Assembly: GCF_014212175.1 (NCBI RefSeq)
Contig: NZ_JACJVR010000007.1
Coordinates: forward strand, 1 to 57,485
Direction of reading: 5' to 3'
Origin: Cohnella xylanilytica
GTDB taxonomy: Bacteria > Bacillota > Bacilli > Paenibacillales > Paenibacillaceae
Length of the DNA stretch: 57,485 bases
Position 1 is the first letter of the stretch; every line of letters begins with the position of its first letter. Under the pieces are notes generated by a model, which worked only from the letters and a program-made list of their open reading frames with translations, was not told the DNA's origin and did not search any database. Below are positions 1 to 8,746 of the stretch, piece after piece. The translations under genes were made by a program, and so were the position numbers.

Positions 1-50
1 TTGGGCTGCGTCCCCCACCGGGACATAAACATTCAGTTTTCAAAGTGCAA
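1..50 (-). other. rRNA-spacer-like sequence at window edge
   Basis: On the minus strand this stretch contains CTTTGAAAACTGAATG. That closely resembles a motif recurring in rRNA operon leaders and internal spacers of Bacillales. No recognisable 16S, 23S or 5S body is present. A contig break at an rRNA operon would explain it. This is an inference from one short motif. Confidence 0.3.
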
Positions 51-88
51 AAATTTAAGAGCAACCCCTAAACCAGGAGCTGCTCTTA
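48..88 (-). terminator. Possible intrinsic terminator
   Basis: Read on the minus strand, TAAGAGCA (81-88) pairs with TGCTCTTA (56-63). An AATTTTT tract follows. It lies downstream of the ylbJ terminator, so it could be a second, tandem terminator for minus-strand transcription. Confidence 0.45.
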
Positions 89-153
89 GCATACAAGGAG
101 GAGAGGCGATGAGGGCCTCATGAGGGGATGGCTGACGAAGGAAGACGGCCATG

Positions 154-200
154 AGAAAAAGCCGACCCTCCCCGCCGCGGGATTAGCGGTCGCGGGGAGG
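154..200 (-). terminator. Intrinsic terminator of ylbJ
   Basis: On the minus strand CCTCCCCGC (192-200) pairs with GCGGGGAGG (167-175), and a TTTTT run (156-160) follows after a few bases. The stem overlaps the end of ylbJ. Confidence 0.7.
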
Positions 201-1433
201 ACGTTGGCGCGGACGGATGAGGGCGGCCAGAAGGGCGAGAAGAAGGAACACGAGAATCGAAATAATCGATGTAAGGGCCATCTCCGACAGGAAGAGCCAG
301 CCGGACGGCAAAGGGAGGCTCCAGTTCGAGTCGGCGGAGTCGCCGGCGTTCAGGGACGCCCAGGCCGGGGCGATGCCGGACAGCCAGCCTTCCCGGACGG
401 CGTAGGCGAGCGGGAAGGTGAACAGGAGCGCCAGCGCGGCATGAAGCAGCCGGCCCGAGACGAACCGGGCCCAGGGGAACCCGGTGCCGGCGCCGATGAC
501 GGCGCGAGCCTGAAGCAGGCCGCTCCAGCCGGTCCAAGCCAGGACGGCGGCGAGCAGGGAGACGGCGTGCACGGGAGAAGAGGCGAACAAGGCGGAGCGG
601 CTCGTCTCGTAGGCGCCCAGGTGCAGCTCGTAGATGCCGGGAACGGCGAGCCAGGCGTCGGCTTGCGGCCAGGCGATCTGGAGCATGCGGAGCAGGACGG
701 AGCTCATGAGGATCAGGCCGCCGACGGCGAACAGCACCGTGACGGCATGGGTGACGGCGTCGGCGATCTGCTTGCCGAACGGCCGTCCGTCTTCTTCGCG
801 AGCCTCCCGGACGATTCGGGAGAGGCGGCTGAGCAGGGCGCCGGGCTCCCCGGCGGCGGGCGGGGGCGGGACCGAAGGAGACGCGGGCTTGGCCGCGCGA
901 GCCCACAGAGCGCCCGCGGCGATCGCGGACAGCCAGAGGCCGAGAACGATGGCCCAGCCGTAAGCCGGCGCATGAAGGAAGCCGCTGCCGATGACGAGGA
1001 CGACGACGAACGGATTGGGCAGATGGGAGACGAGAAGCAGCGTGTCCATATCGGCGTCGCGGACGAGCCCTTTGTCCTTCAGCCGGGCGGCTTCCCGCGC
1101 GCCGGCGGGCATGCCGGCGATCCAGCCGAAGACGATCGCCCATCCGGCGCCGCCGGGAAGCTTGAACAGGCGCCGGGTGACGGGCTCGCACAGGGCGCTG
1201 AGGGCGTGCAGGAGGCCGGACGCGGCGAGAAGCTCGGCCAACATGAGCGGAGGGAGCAGCCCGGGGAACACGGTCTGCCACCAGATTTGCAGTCCGGCCA
1301 GGGAGGCGCGGAACGCTTCGCCGGGCGACCGGACGATTCCGATAACGAGAAGCAGCGCGCAGGCGCCGTACAGGACGGACAGGGAGGCTTGCCACCGGCG
1401 GGAGCGGGGGCGAACGGAAGGGGCGTCGGACAT
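183..1433 (-). CDS. ylbJ: Sporulation integral membrane protein YlbJ
   Basis: Polytopic membrane protein of about 416 residues with many hydrophobic segments. It shows the family features LQIWWQTVFPGLLPPLMLAELLAASGLL near residues 50-75 and PNPFVVVLVIGSGF near 140. YlbJ is needed for spore cortex formation in Bacillus subtilis and belongs to the nucleoside-recognition (gate) domain group, so it probably acts as a channel or carrier in the forespore membrane. An ATG six codons upstream (1451) exists, but the one at 1433 has GGGAGG about 10 bases before it and is preferred. The gene is on the minus strand next to tmcAL and ends in its own terminator. It supports an endospore-forming host. Confidence 0.85.
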   Translation of the reverse strand: MSDAPSVRPRSRRWQASLSVLYGACALLLVIGIVRSPGEAFRASLAGLQIWWQTVFPGLLPPLMLAELLAASGLLHALSALCEPVTRRLFKLPGGAGWAIVFGWIAGMPAGAREAARLKDKGLVRDADMDTLLLVSHLPNPFVVVLVIGSGFLHAPAYGWAIVLGLWLSAIAAGALWARAAKPASPSVPPPPAAGEPGALLSRLSRIVREAREEDGRPFGKQIADAVTHAVTVLFAVGGLILMSSVLLRMLQIAWPQADAWLAVPGIYELHLGAYETSRSALFASSPVHAVSLLAAVLAWTGWSGLLQARAVIGAGTGFPWARFVSGRLLHAALALLFTFPLAYAVREGWLSGIAPAWASLNAGDSADSNWSLPLPSGWLFLSEMALTSIISILVFLLLALLAALIRPRQRPPRDR

Positions 1434-1558
1434 CTCGGTCAATCCTCCCATGCGTTGATCGCGTCCGCGGGCGTTCTATAAGAGGGCGGGCGCACAATAC
1501 AATGTACGCGGGGTTGTCCGGCGATAGACCTCCTTGTCCTCACGGAACGACCGGGGAG

Positions 1559-2794
1559 TTATATTTGCACGGGGGGCAGCGTGTAATCCCGCAAGGCAAG
1601 GCGGGGATCCGGATCCCGGAAGGCGAGGGAGTAGACCGCGCTGGCCCGGGCGTCCATGGCGAGATAAGCCCAGTCGCCGGCGGCGGCGGATTGGACGACG
1701 GGGACGGCCGCCGTCCGCTTCATGCGCCGGAGCAGCTCCCGGCCTTGGCCGGTGAAGCCGAGCACGCGGATGTATCGGACTCCGCCCGCCAGAGCCGCGG
1801 CGGACAGCTCCTCCTTGCGGTGCCCGAGAAGGATGCGGAGCAGCGTGCGCTGGAGCTTCGTCCTCGTATAGCGCTTCGTCTTGAGCTCGTCCAGCAGGGA
1901 GTCGACGCCGAGCCGGGGAAGCCGCGCCAGGCTGCGGCGGATCCGGAATTCCAGACCTTCCGCGACTTCCGCGAACGCGGACAGGTCGGATTCGCTTAAG
2001 GCGTATAATTGATGGAACAAGGGACCGGCGAACCGTTCCCACGCGATCGGGGCGCGCCCGGCCCGGGCTTCGCGCTCCAGAATCTCCAGCGTGGAGGCGG
2101 GAACGTAAGGGGCGAGGCCGGCCAAATCGCCCGATTCGGCCAGCAGCTTGCGAAGAGCCGTGGCGCTGGCGATGGCGGCGTCGGTAATCGAGGTCTGGCC
2201 GTATTCGGACTTCTCCCGGCGGATGGAATACGGAACGATAGGGCTGCGCAGCCGGCGCAGCGCCAGCAAGTAATGAAGCCCGAGCGTATGGTTGGGCTGG
2301 TCGAGCCGGTAGCCGGCTTCCGCGTCCGCGCCGATCGCGCGCAGATAGCGCCTCACGGATTCGGCGTACGCCGTCGGATAAGGCAAGCCTTCCTTGAGAA
2401 GCCGGGCAAGCTCGGAGCCGACCGCTTCGGGCTCTTCGGCCAGCCGGTCCGCGATTCGCAGCAGCGTATCGGCGTCTCCGCTCTCGCTGCCGAAGCAGAG
2501 CGTGTCGACGACGCCGGCGGCGTGGAGGACGGCAACGGCGCCGTAAGCGAACCACTGGGCCGGCTGGGAGCTGTAGGCGACCGGAAGCTCCAGTACGAGG
2601 TCGCAGCCGGCGCGCAGGGCCATCTCGGTCCGCGCCCACTTGTCCGCGAGGGCGGGCTCGCCCCGCTGCAGGAAGTGGCCGCTCATGACGGCGACGACCG
2701 CGTCGGCTCCCGTTATTTTCCGCGATTGTTGTATATGATAGAGATGACCGTTGTGCAAAGGATTGTATTCGACGACGATTCCGACCGTTCGCAT
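1559..2794 (-). CDS. tmcAL: tRNA(Met) cytidine acetate ligase TmcAL (YlbM)
   Basis: A 411-residue nucleotidyltransferase-like protein, close to the B. subtilis enzyme in length. The N-terminus MRTVGIVVEYNPLHNGH carries the HNGH (HxGH) ATP-binding motif of the adenylyltransferase fold. TmcAL activates acetate with ATP and acetylates the wobble cytidine of elongator tRNA(Met). The open frame extends 29 codons upstream, but the start at 2794 directly follows a good AAGGAGAAGG site and gives the conserved N-terminus. It diverges from ylbN, with the ylbN promoter just beyond its start. Confidence 0.9.
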   Translation of the reverse strand: MRTVGIVVEYNPLHNGHLYHIQQSRKITGADAVVAVMSGHFLQRGEPALADKWARTEMALRAGCDLVLELPVAYSSQPAQWFAYGAVAVLHAAGVVDTLCFGSESGDADTLLRIADRLAEEPEAVGSELARLLKEGLPYPTAYAESVRRYLRAIGADAEAGYRLDQPNHTLGLHYLLALRRLRSPIVPYSIRREKSEYGQTSITDAAIASATALRKLLAESGDLAGLAPYVPASTLEILEREARAGRAPIAWERFAGPLFHQLYALSESDLSAFAEVAEGLEFRIRRSLARLPRLGVDSLLDELKTKRYTRTKLQRTLLRILLGHRKEELSAAALAGGVRYIRVLGFTGQGRELLRRMKRTAAVPVVQSAAAGDWAYLAMDARASAVYSLAFRDPDPRLALRDYTLPPVQI

Positions 2795-2874
2795 GACCTT
2801 CTCCTTATTCCCGAGGGGGATTCTCCTATAACTATAACCGCGGGGGGAAGGGAATAGGAAGTCCCTGCGAATTG

Positions 2875-2904
2875 TTGACAAAAGCGTTATGCGACGGATA
2901 TAAT
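2875..2904 (+). promoter_or_regulatory. SigA-type promoter of ylbN-rpmF
   Basis: TTGACA (2875-2880) and TATAAT (2899-2904) are both perfect consensus hexamers, separated by 18 bp. The ylbN start codon lies 28 bases after the -10. Confidence 0.85.
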
Positions 2905-2931
2905 AATTTTTGTTTGTTTGGAGTGATAACG

Positions 2932-3450
2932 ATGCTGCTCAACGTTCAAGAACTGGCTCAGCGCAAGGAGCCGGTTACGTTAAAAGATTCTTTCGACGCG
3001 GCCTCCGCTCTCGCCGGGCTTCCGGGCGTGAAGCCTCTTAGCCCCTTGACCGCGGAATTGACCGCCGTCTACGCGGACCGCGCGATCGACGTGACGGGAA
3101 CGATCTCTTGCCGGGTTCGGCTGCAATGCTCCCGCTGCCTCGATCCGATCGAGGAGCAGATGAACGTTCCGTTCGAGGAGACCTTCAAAGTCGTCTCGAA
3201 GGAGACGGCGGAGCAGGGCGAGCAGGACGACGAAGATTTCGTGCCGATCCACGGCGAACGCCTGGATCTCCGCCCGTACGTCGAGGAAGAACTGGTGCTT
3301 CATTTGCCGCTGGCGCCGCTGTGCCGGGAAGATTGCGAGGGACTCTGTCCGGAATGCGGGCAGAACCGCAACGAACGGGAATGCGGCTGCAGCCGGGAGA
3401 AGATCGATCCGAGGTTCGCCTCGCTGAAGGATTTCTTCGATCCGAAGTGA
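2932..3450 (+). CDS. ylbN: DUF177 protein YlbN (YceD family)
   Basis: A 172-residue YceD/DUF177 protein. It has a CSRCLDP pair in the first half and a C-terminal cysteine cluster (LCREDCEGLCPECG, then ECGCSR), suggesting metal binding. The family is nearly always immediately upstream of rpmF. In plants and E. coli it is linked to 23S rRNA maturation or ribosome assembly, but its exact job in Bacillota is not settled. The frame opens earlier at a TTG (2872) inside the promoter. The ATG at 2932 is the usable start. Confidence 0.85.
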   Translation: MLLNVQELAQRKEPVTLKDSFDAASALAGLPGVKPLSPLTAELTAVYADRAIDVTGTISCRVRLQCSRCLDPIEEQMNVPFEETFKVVSKETAEQGEQDDEDFVPIHGERLDLRPYVEEELVLHLPLAPLCREDCEGLCPECGQNRNERECGCSREKIDPRFASLKDFFDPK

Positions 3451-3510
3451 CTTTGTCCGACAATGAACGCCGATACAGGCAGCTTTCGACTCTGATAAGG
3501 AGGTGGGAAC

Positions 3511-3684
3511 ATGGCAGTCCCTTTTGGTAAAACATCGAAATCCCGCAAAAACAAGCGTCGCACGCACTTCAAGCTGGTTGTCCCGGGCATGATCAAGTGC
3601 GATCAATGCGGCGAGCTGAAGCTGGCGCACCGCGTTTGCAAAGTGTGCGGCACTTACAAAGCACGTGAAATCATCAAGCAATAA
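3511..3684 (+). CDS. rpmF: 50S ribosomal protein bL32
   Basis: A 57-residue protein beginning [17 protein letters not shown], with a CDQCG...CKVCG zinc ribbon typical of the zinc-binding form of L32. A strong AAGGAGGTG site lies 6 bases before the ATG. Codon choice is less GC-skewed than in neighbouring genes, as expected for a highly expressed ribosomal protein. It is cotranscribed with ylbN and followed by a probable terminator. Confidence 0.95.
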   Translation: MAVPFGKTSKSRKNKRRTHFKLVVPGMIKCDQCGELKLAHRVCKVCGTYKAREIIKQ

Positions 3685-3691
3685 TGAAGAT

Positions 3692-3730
3692 AACGCGTCT
3701 CGGCGTGACTGGCGTCCCGGCGCGTTTTTC
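3692..3730 (+). terminator. Probable terminator after rpmF
   Basis: AACGCG and CGCGTT form an outer stem around an imperfect GC-rich interior. A TTTTTC run follows. The interior pairing is poor, so efficiency is uncertain. Confidence 0.5.
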
Positions 3731-3741
3731 TTTATCGTTTT

Positions 3742-3758
3742 TTGGCACCAGGTATCAG
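3742..3758 (+). promoter_or_regulatory. Candidate FapR operator before fapR
   Basis: TTGGCACCAGGTATCAG. On the minus strand its centre reads TACCTGGT, matching the core of the B. subtilis FapR site (TTAGTACCTGATACTAA) at 11 of 17 positions. It is an imperfect inverted repeat 26 bp before the fapR start codon, where autoregulation by FapR is expected. Confidence 0.4.
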
Positions 3759-3784
3759 TATGAACTTACAAGGCGGTGAAGGTT

Positions 3785-4396
3785 ATGGAACGGCTTCCCA
3801 AGCGTCAGCGCCATCAGCAGCTTAGCCGGCTCATCGAGGAGAACCCGTTCCTTACCGACCGCGAGCTGACCAGGCTGCTCAAGGTGAGCATCCAGACGAT
3901 TCGCCTGGACCGTCTGGAGCTGGCCATCCCCGAATTGCGGGAGAGGCTGAAGATGATGGCGGAGCGGTCTTACGACCCGGTTCGCTCGCTGCCGCTCCAT
4001 GAAGTGATCGGGGATATCGTCGACCTGCAGCTCGACAAGAGCGGCATCTCGCTGTTCGAGATCCGGGAAGAGCACGTGTTCTCCCGCAGCGGAATCGCCC
4101 GCGGGCATCACGTGTTCGCCCAGGCGAACTCGCTCGCGGTAGCCGTCATTAACGACGAGATCGCTCTGACCGCCTCGGCGGACATTCGGTTCATCCGGCC
4201 CGCGAGGCTCGGGGAGAAGTGCATAGCCAAAGCTTACGTAAGGTCGAGCGGATCGCAGAAAGGGAAGGCGAAAGTGGAAGTGTTCACGTACGTCGGGGAC
4301 GAAATGGTGTTCCAAGGGAACTTCGTCATTTACCGTTCGCGCATGGCCGGCGACGCGGGGCCCGAAGGAGGGGAAGCGCATGAGAATCGCGGTTGA
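3785..4396 (+). CDS. fapR: Transcription factor FapR
   Basis: A 203-residue regulator of membrane lipid synthesis. The N-terminal 60 residues form a winged helix (KRQRHQQLSRLIEENPFLTDRELTRLLKVS). The rest is a hot-dog fold that binds malonyl-CoA or malonyl-ACP, with a DIRFIRPARLGE segment in the domain. In Bacillales, FapR represses fapR-plsX and the fab genes, and malonyl-CoA releases it. A GTG three codons upstream is possible, but the ATG at 3785 follows the AAGGCGG site. The 3' end overlaps plsX by 17 bases, indicating translational coupling. Confidence 0.93.
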   Translation: MERLPKRQRHQQLSRLIEENPFLTDRELTRLLKVSIQTIRLDRLELAIPELRERLKMMAERSYDPVRSLPLHEVIGDIVDLQLDKSGISLFEIREEHVFSRSGIARGHHVFAQANSLAVAVINDEIALTASADIRFIRPARLGEKCIAKAYVRSSGSQKGKAKVEVFTYVGDEMVFQGNFVIYRSRMAGDAGPEGGEAHENRG

Positions 4397-5366
4397 CGCG
4401 ATGGGAGGCGACTTGGCGCCTCAGGCGCCGGTGGAAGGAGTCTTGGCCGCCGCGAAGGAATGGCCGGACACGCAGTTCAAGCTCGTGGGCAAGCCGGACG
4501 TTCTGAACCCGCTTCTGGGAAGCAAGCCGTCCAACGTCACGGTCGTGGAGGCCGAAGAGACGATCGAGGCCGACGACGAGCCCGTCCGGGCCGTTCGCCG
4601 CAAGACGAACGCTTCGATGGTGGTGGCCGGGCGGCTCGTCAAGGAAGGCGAGGCGGACGCGATGATCTCCGCCGGCAACACGGGCGCGCTCATGACGGTC
4701 GGCCTGCTCGTGCTCGGACGGCTGAAAGGCATCGAGCGTCCGGGTCTCGCGCCTATTTTGCCGACGGTGGATAAACTAGGGGTGCTGGCTCTGGATCTCG
4801 GGGCCAACATGGACGCGAAGCCCGAGCATCTGCTGCAATACGCGCTCATGGGCAGCCTGTACCGGCAGAAGGTGCACGGCATGGCGAAGCCCCGCGTCGG
4901 CCTGCTCAACGTCGGCACGGAAGAGGCGAAGGGCAACGAGCTGACGAAGGCGGCGTTCGACCTGCTGAAGGAAGCGCCGATCCACTTCATCGGCAACGTG
5001 GAAGCGCGGGACGTGCTCGAGCGCAATTGCGACGTGCTCGTCTGCGACGGCTTCGCCGGCAACATCCTGCTCAAGGGGATGGAGGGCGCGGCGGATACGC
5101 TGTTCGGCGTGTTGAAGAAAGAATTGACCTCGTCCTGGCAATCGAAGCTCGCGGCCGCGATCTTAAGGCCGAACTTCCGGCGGGTGCGGCACATGATGGA
5201 TCCCAAGGAGCACAACGGCGCTCCGTTGCTCGGCGTGAACGGCCTCGTGGTCAAGAGCCACGGCTCGTCCGACGCCGTCGCGACGAAGCACGCCATCCGC
5301 CAGGCGCGGGTGGCGATCGGCAACGGCCTCATCGCGGCATTGGCCGACGAATTCGGCGGAAAGTGA
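4380..5366 (+). CDS. plsX: Phosphate acyltransferase PlsX
   Basis: A 328-residue peripheral membrane enzyme converting acyl-ACP plus phosphate to acyl-phosphate, the donor for PlsY in phospholipid synthesis. It begins MRIAVDAMGGDLAPQAPVEG and contains ISAGNTGALM and GFAGNILLKGMEG, which are family signatures. Length matches the B. subtilis protein. It starts inside the fapR reading frame with a GGAGG site and is followed 10 bases later by fabH. Confidence 0.95.
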   Translation: MRIAVDAMGGDLAPQAPVEGVLAAAKEWPDTQFKLVGKPDVLNPLLGSKPSNVTVVEAEETIEADDEPVRAVRRKTNASMVVAGRLVKEGEADAMISAGNTGALMTVGLLVLGRLKGIERPGLAPILPTVDKLGVLALDLGANMDAKPEHLLQYALMGSLYRQKVHGMAKPRVGLLNVGTEEAKGNELTKAAFDLLKEAPIHFIGNVEARDVLERNCDVLVCDGFAGNILLKGMEGAADTLFGVLKKELTSSWQSKLAAAILRPNFRRVRHMMDPKEHNGAPLLGVNGLVVKSHGSSDAVATKHAIRQARVAIGNGLIAALADEFGGK

Positions 5367-5376
5367 GAGAAAGCGA

Positions 5377-6363
5377 ATGAATGGAATTCCCGTCGGCATT
5401 CTGGGGACCGGCAAATACAACCCGGAACGCCGTTTGACGAACCAAGAGCTGGAGACGATGGTGGATACGAACGACGAGTGGATCGTCACCCGCACGGGCA
5501 TCCGGGAACGCCGGATCGCGGCGGCGCACGAGGCGACGTCCGACCTGGCGTACGAAGCGTCCCTGAAGGCGCTGGAGGCCGCCGGCATTACGGCCGACCA
5601 GCTCGACCTGATCATCGTGGCGACGATCACGCCGGACATGTTCTTCCCGTCGACGGCGTGCATCGTGCAGGAGAAGCTGGGCGCGAAGAACGCGGCGGCG
5701 TTCGACCTGTCCGCGGCTTGCTCCGGGTTCATCTACGGACTCGCCAACGCGTCGGGCTTCATCGCCATGGGGACTTATAAATACGTACTCGTCGTCGGGG
5801 CGGACACGCTGTCCCGCATTACCGATTACACGGACCGCAACACGTGCGTCCTGTTCGGCGACGGCGCCGGAGCGGTCGTGCTCGGCGCGGTTCCGGAAGG
5901 CCGCGGGTTCAAGTCGTTCAAGCTGGGCGCGGACGGCGCCGGCGGGGAATTGCTCTGCATCCGCGGAGGCGGCTCCCGCCTGCCGTCTTCGGCCCAGACG
6001 ATCGAAGGCAAGCACCACTTCCTGTACATGAACGGCCGCGACGTCTTCAAGTTCGCGGTGCGCGTCATGGGAAGCGCGGCGGAAGAGGCGCTGGCGATGG
6101 CCGGCATGGACAAGGAGAACATCGACCTGCTCATTCCGCACCAGGCGAACATCCGCATCATCCAGTCCGCGCTCGAGCGGCTGAGCCTGTCGGAAGACAA
6201 GTGCATGATCAACGTCGACCGCTACGGCAACATGTCGGCCGCCTCGATCCCCGTCGCCCTGGCGGAAGCGGTCGAGGAAGGCCGCCTGAAGGAAGGCGAC
6301 CGGCTGGTGATGGTCGGCTTCGGCGGCGGCTTGACGTGGGGAGCTTCGGTGCTCGTGTGGTAA
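5377..6363 (+). CDS. fabH: 3-oxoacyl-ACP synthase III FabH
   Basis: A 328-residue ketoacyl synthase III that condenses acyl-CoA with malonyl-ACP to start fatty acid synthesis. The Cys-His-Asn triad is visible: Cys115 in AACSGF, His near 255 in HQANIRI, and Asn near 285 in YGNMSAASIP. In Bacillales this enzyme prefers branched-chain primers. That is inference here. It sits between plsX and fabD in one transcription direction. Confidence 0.95.
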   Translation: MNGIPVGILGTGKYNPERRLTNQELETMVDTNDEWIVTRTGIRERRIAAAHEATSDLAYEASLKALEAAGITADQLDLIIVATITPDMFFPSTACIVQEKLGAKNAAAFDLSAACSGFIYGLANASGFIAMGTYKYVLVVGADTLSRITDYTDRNTCVLFGDGAGAVVLGAVPEGRGFKSFKLGADGAGGELLCIRGGGSRLPSSAQTIEGKHHFLYMNGRDVFKFAVRVMGSAAEEALAMAGMDKENIDLLIPHQANIRIIQSALERLSLSEDKCMINVDRYGNMSAASIPVALAEAVEEGRLKEGDRLVMVGFGGGLTWGASVLVW

Positions 6364-6370
6364 TAAGGAC

Positions 6371-6452
6371 GCGAAGCGGCCGTATAAGAGGCGCGCGCGG
6401 CGCAAGCGGCGCGAACGCGGCCTATACGGCGCAGGCATAGGCGGCGCTTCGC
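6371..6452 (+). repeat. Nested inverted repeats between fabH and fabD
   Basis: Outer arms GCGAAGCG (6371-6378) and CGCTTCGC (6445-6452) enclose inner arms GCCGTATA (6379-6386) and TATACGGC (6423-6430), with a GC-rich interior. There is no U-run, so this looks like a stable RNA fold in the 118-base gap rather than a terminator. Confidence 0.6.
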
Positions 6453-6481
6453 GGGATTCAGACGTTGGAGGGATCGTCCCA

Positions 6482-7411
6482 ATGGGTAAAATCGCATTCG
6501 TATTTCCGGGCCAAGGCGCGCAGGCGGTCGGAATGGGGAAGGACGCGTACGAACGGTTCGAAGCGTCCCGCGACATCTTCGACCGCGCCGACAAGGCGCT
6601 CGGCTTCTCCGTCTCGGGCCTGTCGTTCGAAGGCCCGGACGAAGAACTGCGCCAGACGGCCAACACGCAGCCGGCGCTGCTGACGACGAGCGTCGCGCTG
6701 CTGGAAGCGTTCAAGCAGCGCGGCGTCAAGCCCGATTACGTCGCCGGGCACAGCCTCGGCGAGTACAGCGCGCTCGTCGCGGCCGGCGTGCTCGCGTTCG
6801 ACGACGCGGTGCGCCTCGTCCGCTCGCGCGGCTTGTTCATGGAACAAGCCGTGCCCGGCGGACAAGGCGCGATGGCCGCGACGCTGGGCGCCGAGCGCGA
6901 GGCGCTCGAGGCGCTCTGCCGCGACGTGTCGGCTACGGTCGGCCTCGTGGAACTGGCCAACGTGAACTGTCCCGGACAGATCGTCGTGTCCGGGACCGCG
7001 GCGGGCGTCGCGGCGGTCGCCGAGCGAGGCAAGGAAGCCGGCGCCAAGCGGGTTATCCCGCTCGACGTCAGCGGGCCGTTCCATTCCTCGCTCATGCGGC
7101 CCGCGGCCGACAAGCTGGCCGGCGAGCTGGCCAAGGTCGAGTTCAAGGACGCGGCCGTGCCGGTCGTCGTCAACGTCGACGCGAAGCCCGTCACGGACGG
7201 GAACGCGCTGCGCGAGCTGCTCGTGAAGCAGGTCGTGTCTCCGGTTCTGTGGGAGGACACGGTGAAGTTCCTGCTCTCCGAAGGCGTCGACACGTTCGTC
7301 GAGATCGGCTCCGGCACGGTACTCGCCGGGCTGATCAAGAAGATCGACAAGTCCGCGCGCGTCGTCAGCGTGAACAGCGCGGCGGCGATCGCGGAAGCGG
7401 AGCTCGCCTAA
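6482..7411 (+). CDS. fabD: Malonyl-CoA:ACP transacylase FabD
   Basis: A 309-residue transacylase that loads malonate onto ACP. It begins [14 protein letters not shown] and has the serine nucleophile motif [10 protein letters not shown] near residue 90. GPFHSSLM near residue 200 supplies the catalytic His. Length is normal. It is preceded by a TTGGAGGGAT ribosome site and followed by fabG after 41 bases. Confidence 0.95.
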   Translation: MGKIAFVFPGQGAQAVGMGKDAYERFEASRDIFDRADKALGFSVSGLSFEGPDEELRQTANTQPALLTTSVALLEAFKQRGVKPDYVAGHSLGEYSALVAAGVLAFDDAVRLVRSRGLFMEQAVPGGQGAMAATLGAEREALEALCRDVSATVGLVELANVNCPGQIVVSGTAAGVAAVAERGKEAGAKRVIPLDVSGPFHSSLMRPAADKLAGELAKVEFKDAAVPVVVNVDAKPVTDGNALRELLVKQVVSPVLWEDTVKFLLSEGVDTFVEIGSGTVLAGLIKKIDKSARVVSVNSAAAIAEAELA

Positions 7412-7452
7412 CCACCCACAACCATCCACAAGCTGGAAGGAGTTGTCGTTCA

Positions 7453-8205
7453 ATGGCACGATTGGACCTGACGGGCAAATCCGCCCTCGTCACCGGCGCC
7501 TCGCGCGGCATCGGCCGGGCGATCGCGATCGCCTTGGCGGAGGCCGGCGCCGACGTCGCCGTCAACTACGCCGGCAGCGAAGCCGCCGCCGCCGAGACGG
7601 CGAAGGCGATCGAAGCGCTCGGCCGCAAGGCGATTCTGGTGCAGGCGAACGTCGGCAAGTCCGCCGAATTCGACGCCATGGTGCAGAAGACTCTCGAGGC
7701 GTTCGGCAAGCTCGACATTCTGGTGAATAATGCCGGCATCACGCGAGACAATCTAATCATGCGGATGAAGGAAGAAGAGTTCGACGACGTCATCGAGACG
7801 AACCTGAAGGGCGTGTTCAACGGCATCAAGGCGGTCACCCGCCCGATGATGAAGCAGCGCGCCGGCAGGATCATCAACATCTCCTCGGTCGTCGGCGTGC
7901 TCGGCAACGCGGGCCAAGCGAACTACGTCGCCGCCAAGGCGGGCGTCATCGGCCTGACCAAATCCGCCGCCCGCGAGCTCAGCTCCCGGGGCATCACCGT
8001 CAACGCGGTCGCTCCCGGCTACATCGAGACCGACATGACGGACAAGCTCTCGCCGGAGATCCGCGAAGGCATTCTCGGCCAGGTTCCGCTCGGGCGGATG
8101 GGCCGTCCGGAGGACGTGGCGAGCGCCGTCGTCTACCTGGCTTCGGACGAGGCGGCCTACATGACCGGCCAGACGCTGCACGTCGACGGCGGCATGTACA
8201 TGTGA
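7453..8205 (+). CDS. fabG: 3-oxoacyl-ACP reductase FabG
   Basis: A 250-residue short-chain dehydrogenase that reduces 3-oxoacyl-ACP with [13 protein letters not shown] near residue 14 binds the cofactor, NNAG stabilises the sheet, and ISSVVG...YVAAK gives the Ser-Tyr-Lys catalytic set. The frame opens upstream, but the ATG at 7453 follows AAGGAG and gives the standard N-terminus [15 protein letters not shown]. The position between fabD and acpP supports FabG over other SDRs. Confidence 0.95.
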   Translation: MARLDLTGKSALVTGASRGIGRAIAIALAEAGADVAVNYAGSEAAAAETAKAIEALGRKAILVQANVGKSAEFDAMVQKTLEAFGKLDILVNNAGITRDNLIMRMKEEEFDDVIETNLKGVFNGIKAVTRPMMKQRAGRIINISSVVGVLGNAGQANYVAAKAGVIGLTKSAARELSSRGITVNAVAPGYIETDMTDKLSPEIREGILGQVPLGRMGRPEDVASAVVYLASDEAAYMTGQTLHVDGGMYM

Positions 8206-8237
8206 CGCGGCCCCAACGCGGGAAACGTTTACGCTAT

Positions 8238-8265
8238 GGCTTTTTGTCCATGATTCACGTATAAT
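8238..8265 (+). promoter_or_regulatory. Possible acpP promoter
   Basis: A perfect TATAAT (8260-8265) lies 21 bp before the acpP start codon. The -35 region is poor (roughly TGGCTT at 8238), so the promoter is supported mainly by its -10. Confidence 0.4.
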
Positions 8266-8286
8266 ACGTTAAGGGAGGTGAACCGG

Positions 8287-8520
8287 ATGTCCGATGTATA
8301 TGATCGCGTTAAGCGCATCGTGGTCGAACGCCTGGGTGTAGAAGAGGCGGAAGTTACCAGTGAAGCGAACTTCAAGGATGACTTGGGCGCTGACTCTCTC
8401 GACGTAGTCGAGCTCGTAATGGAGCTTGAAGACGAATTCGATCTGGAGATCTCCGATGAGGATGCAGAGAAGATCACAACGGTGGGAGAAGTCGTAAATT
8501 ACATACAATCTCATGCCTAA
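8287..8520 (+). CDS. acpP: Acyl carrier protein
   Basis: A 77-residue acidic protein. Ser37 in the GADSLD motif is the 4'-phosphopantetheine attachment site. It carries growing acyl chains for the Fab enzymes. GGGAGGTG lies 6 bases before the ATG. Codon use is visibly less GC-rich than in fabG and fabF, fitting very high expression. Confidence 0.96.
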   Translation: MSDVYDRVKRIVVERLGVEEAEVTSEANFKDDLGADSLDVVELVMELEDEFDLEISDEDAEKITTVGEVVNYIQSHA

Positions 8521-8601
8521 ATGATCTACGGGTCCCGTTCCTGCGACGGGACTTCTCCACATTCAAACGTCTTTTTTGTACGCATGATTGGGCCAGGTGA
8601 G

Positions 8602-8643
8602 ATCCGGGAGCCGGAAGCCTTCGTGGGCTCCCTCCCGGATTTT
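8602..8643 (+). terminator. Hairpin with short T tract between acpP and fabF
   Basis: ATCCGGGAG (8602-8610) pairs with CTCCCGGAT (8632-8640), followed by TTT. An alternative GGGAGCC/GGCTCCC pairing is also possible. The short T tract suggests partial termination, which would lower fabF relative to acpP. Confidence 0.5.
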
Positions 8644-8746
8644 CCGCCTTCCAACATATTTCGCCTGCGGACGGTCCGCGTCCGCGAAGCGGCGGGGAAC
8701 GGGCCGCTCGGGCGAAGCCGACTTGGCTGAAGAGGTGAACATCGTT

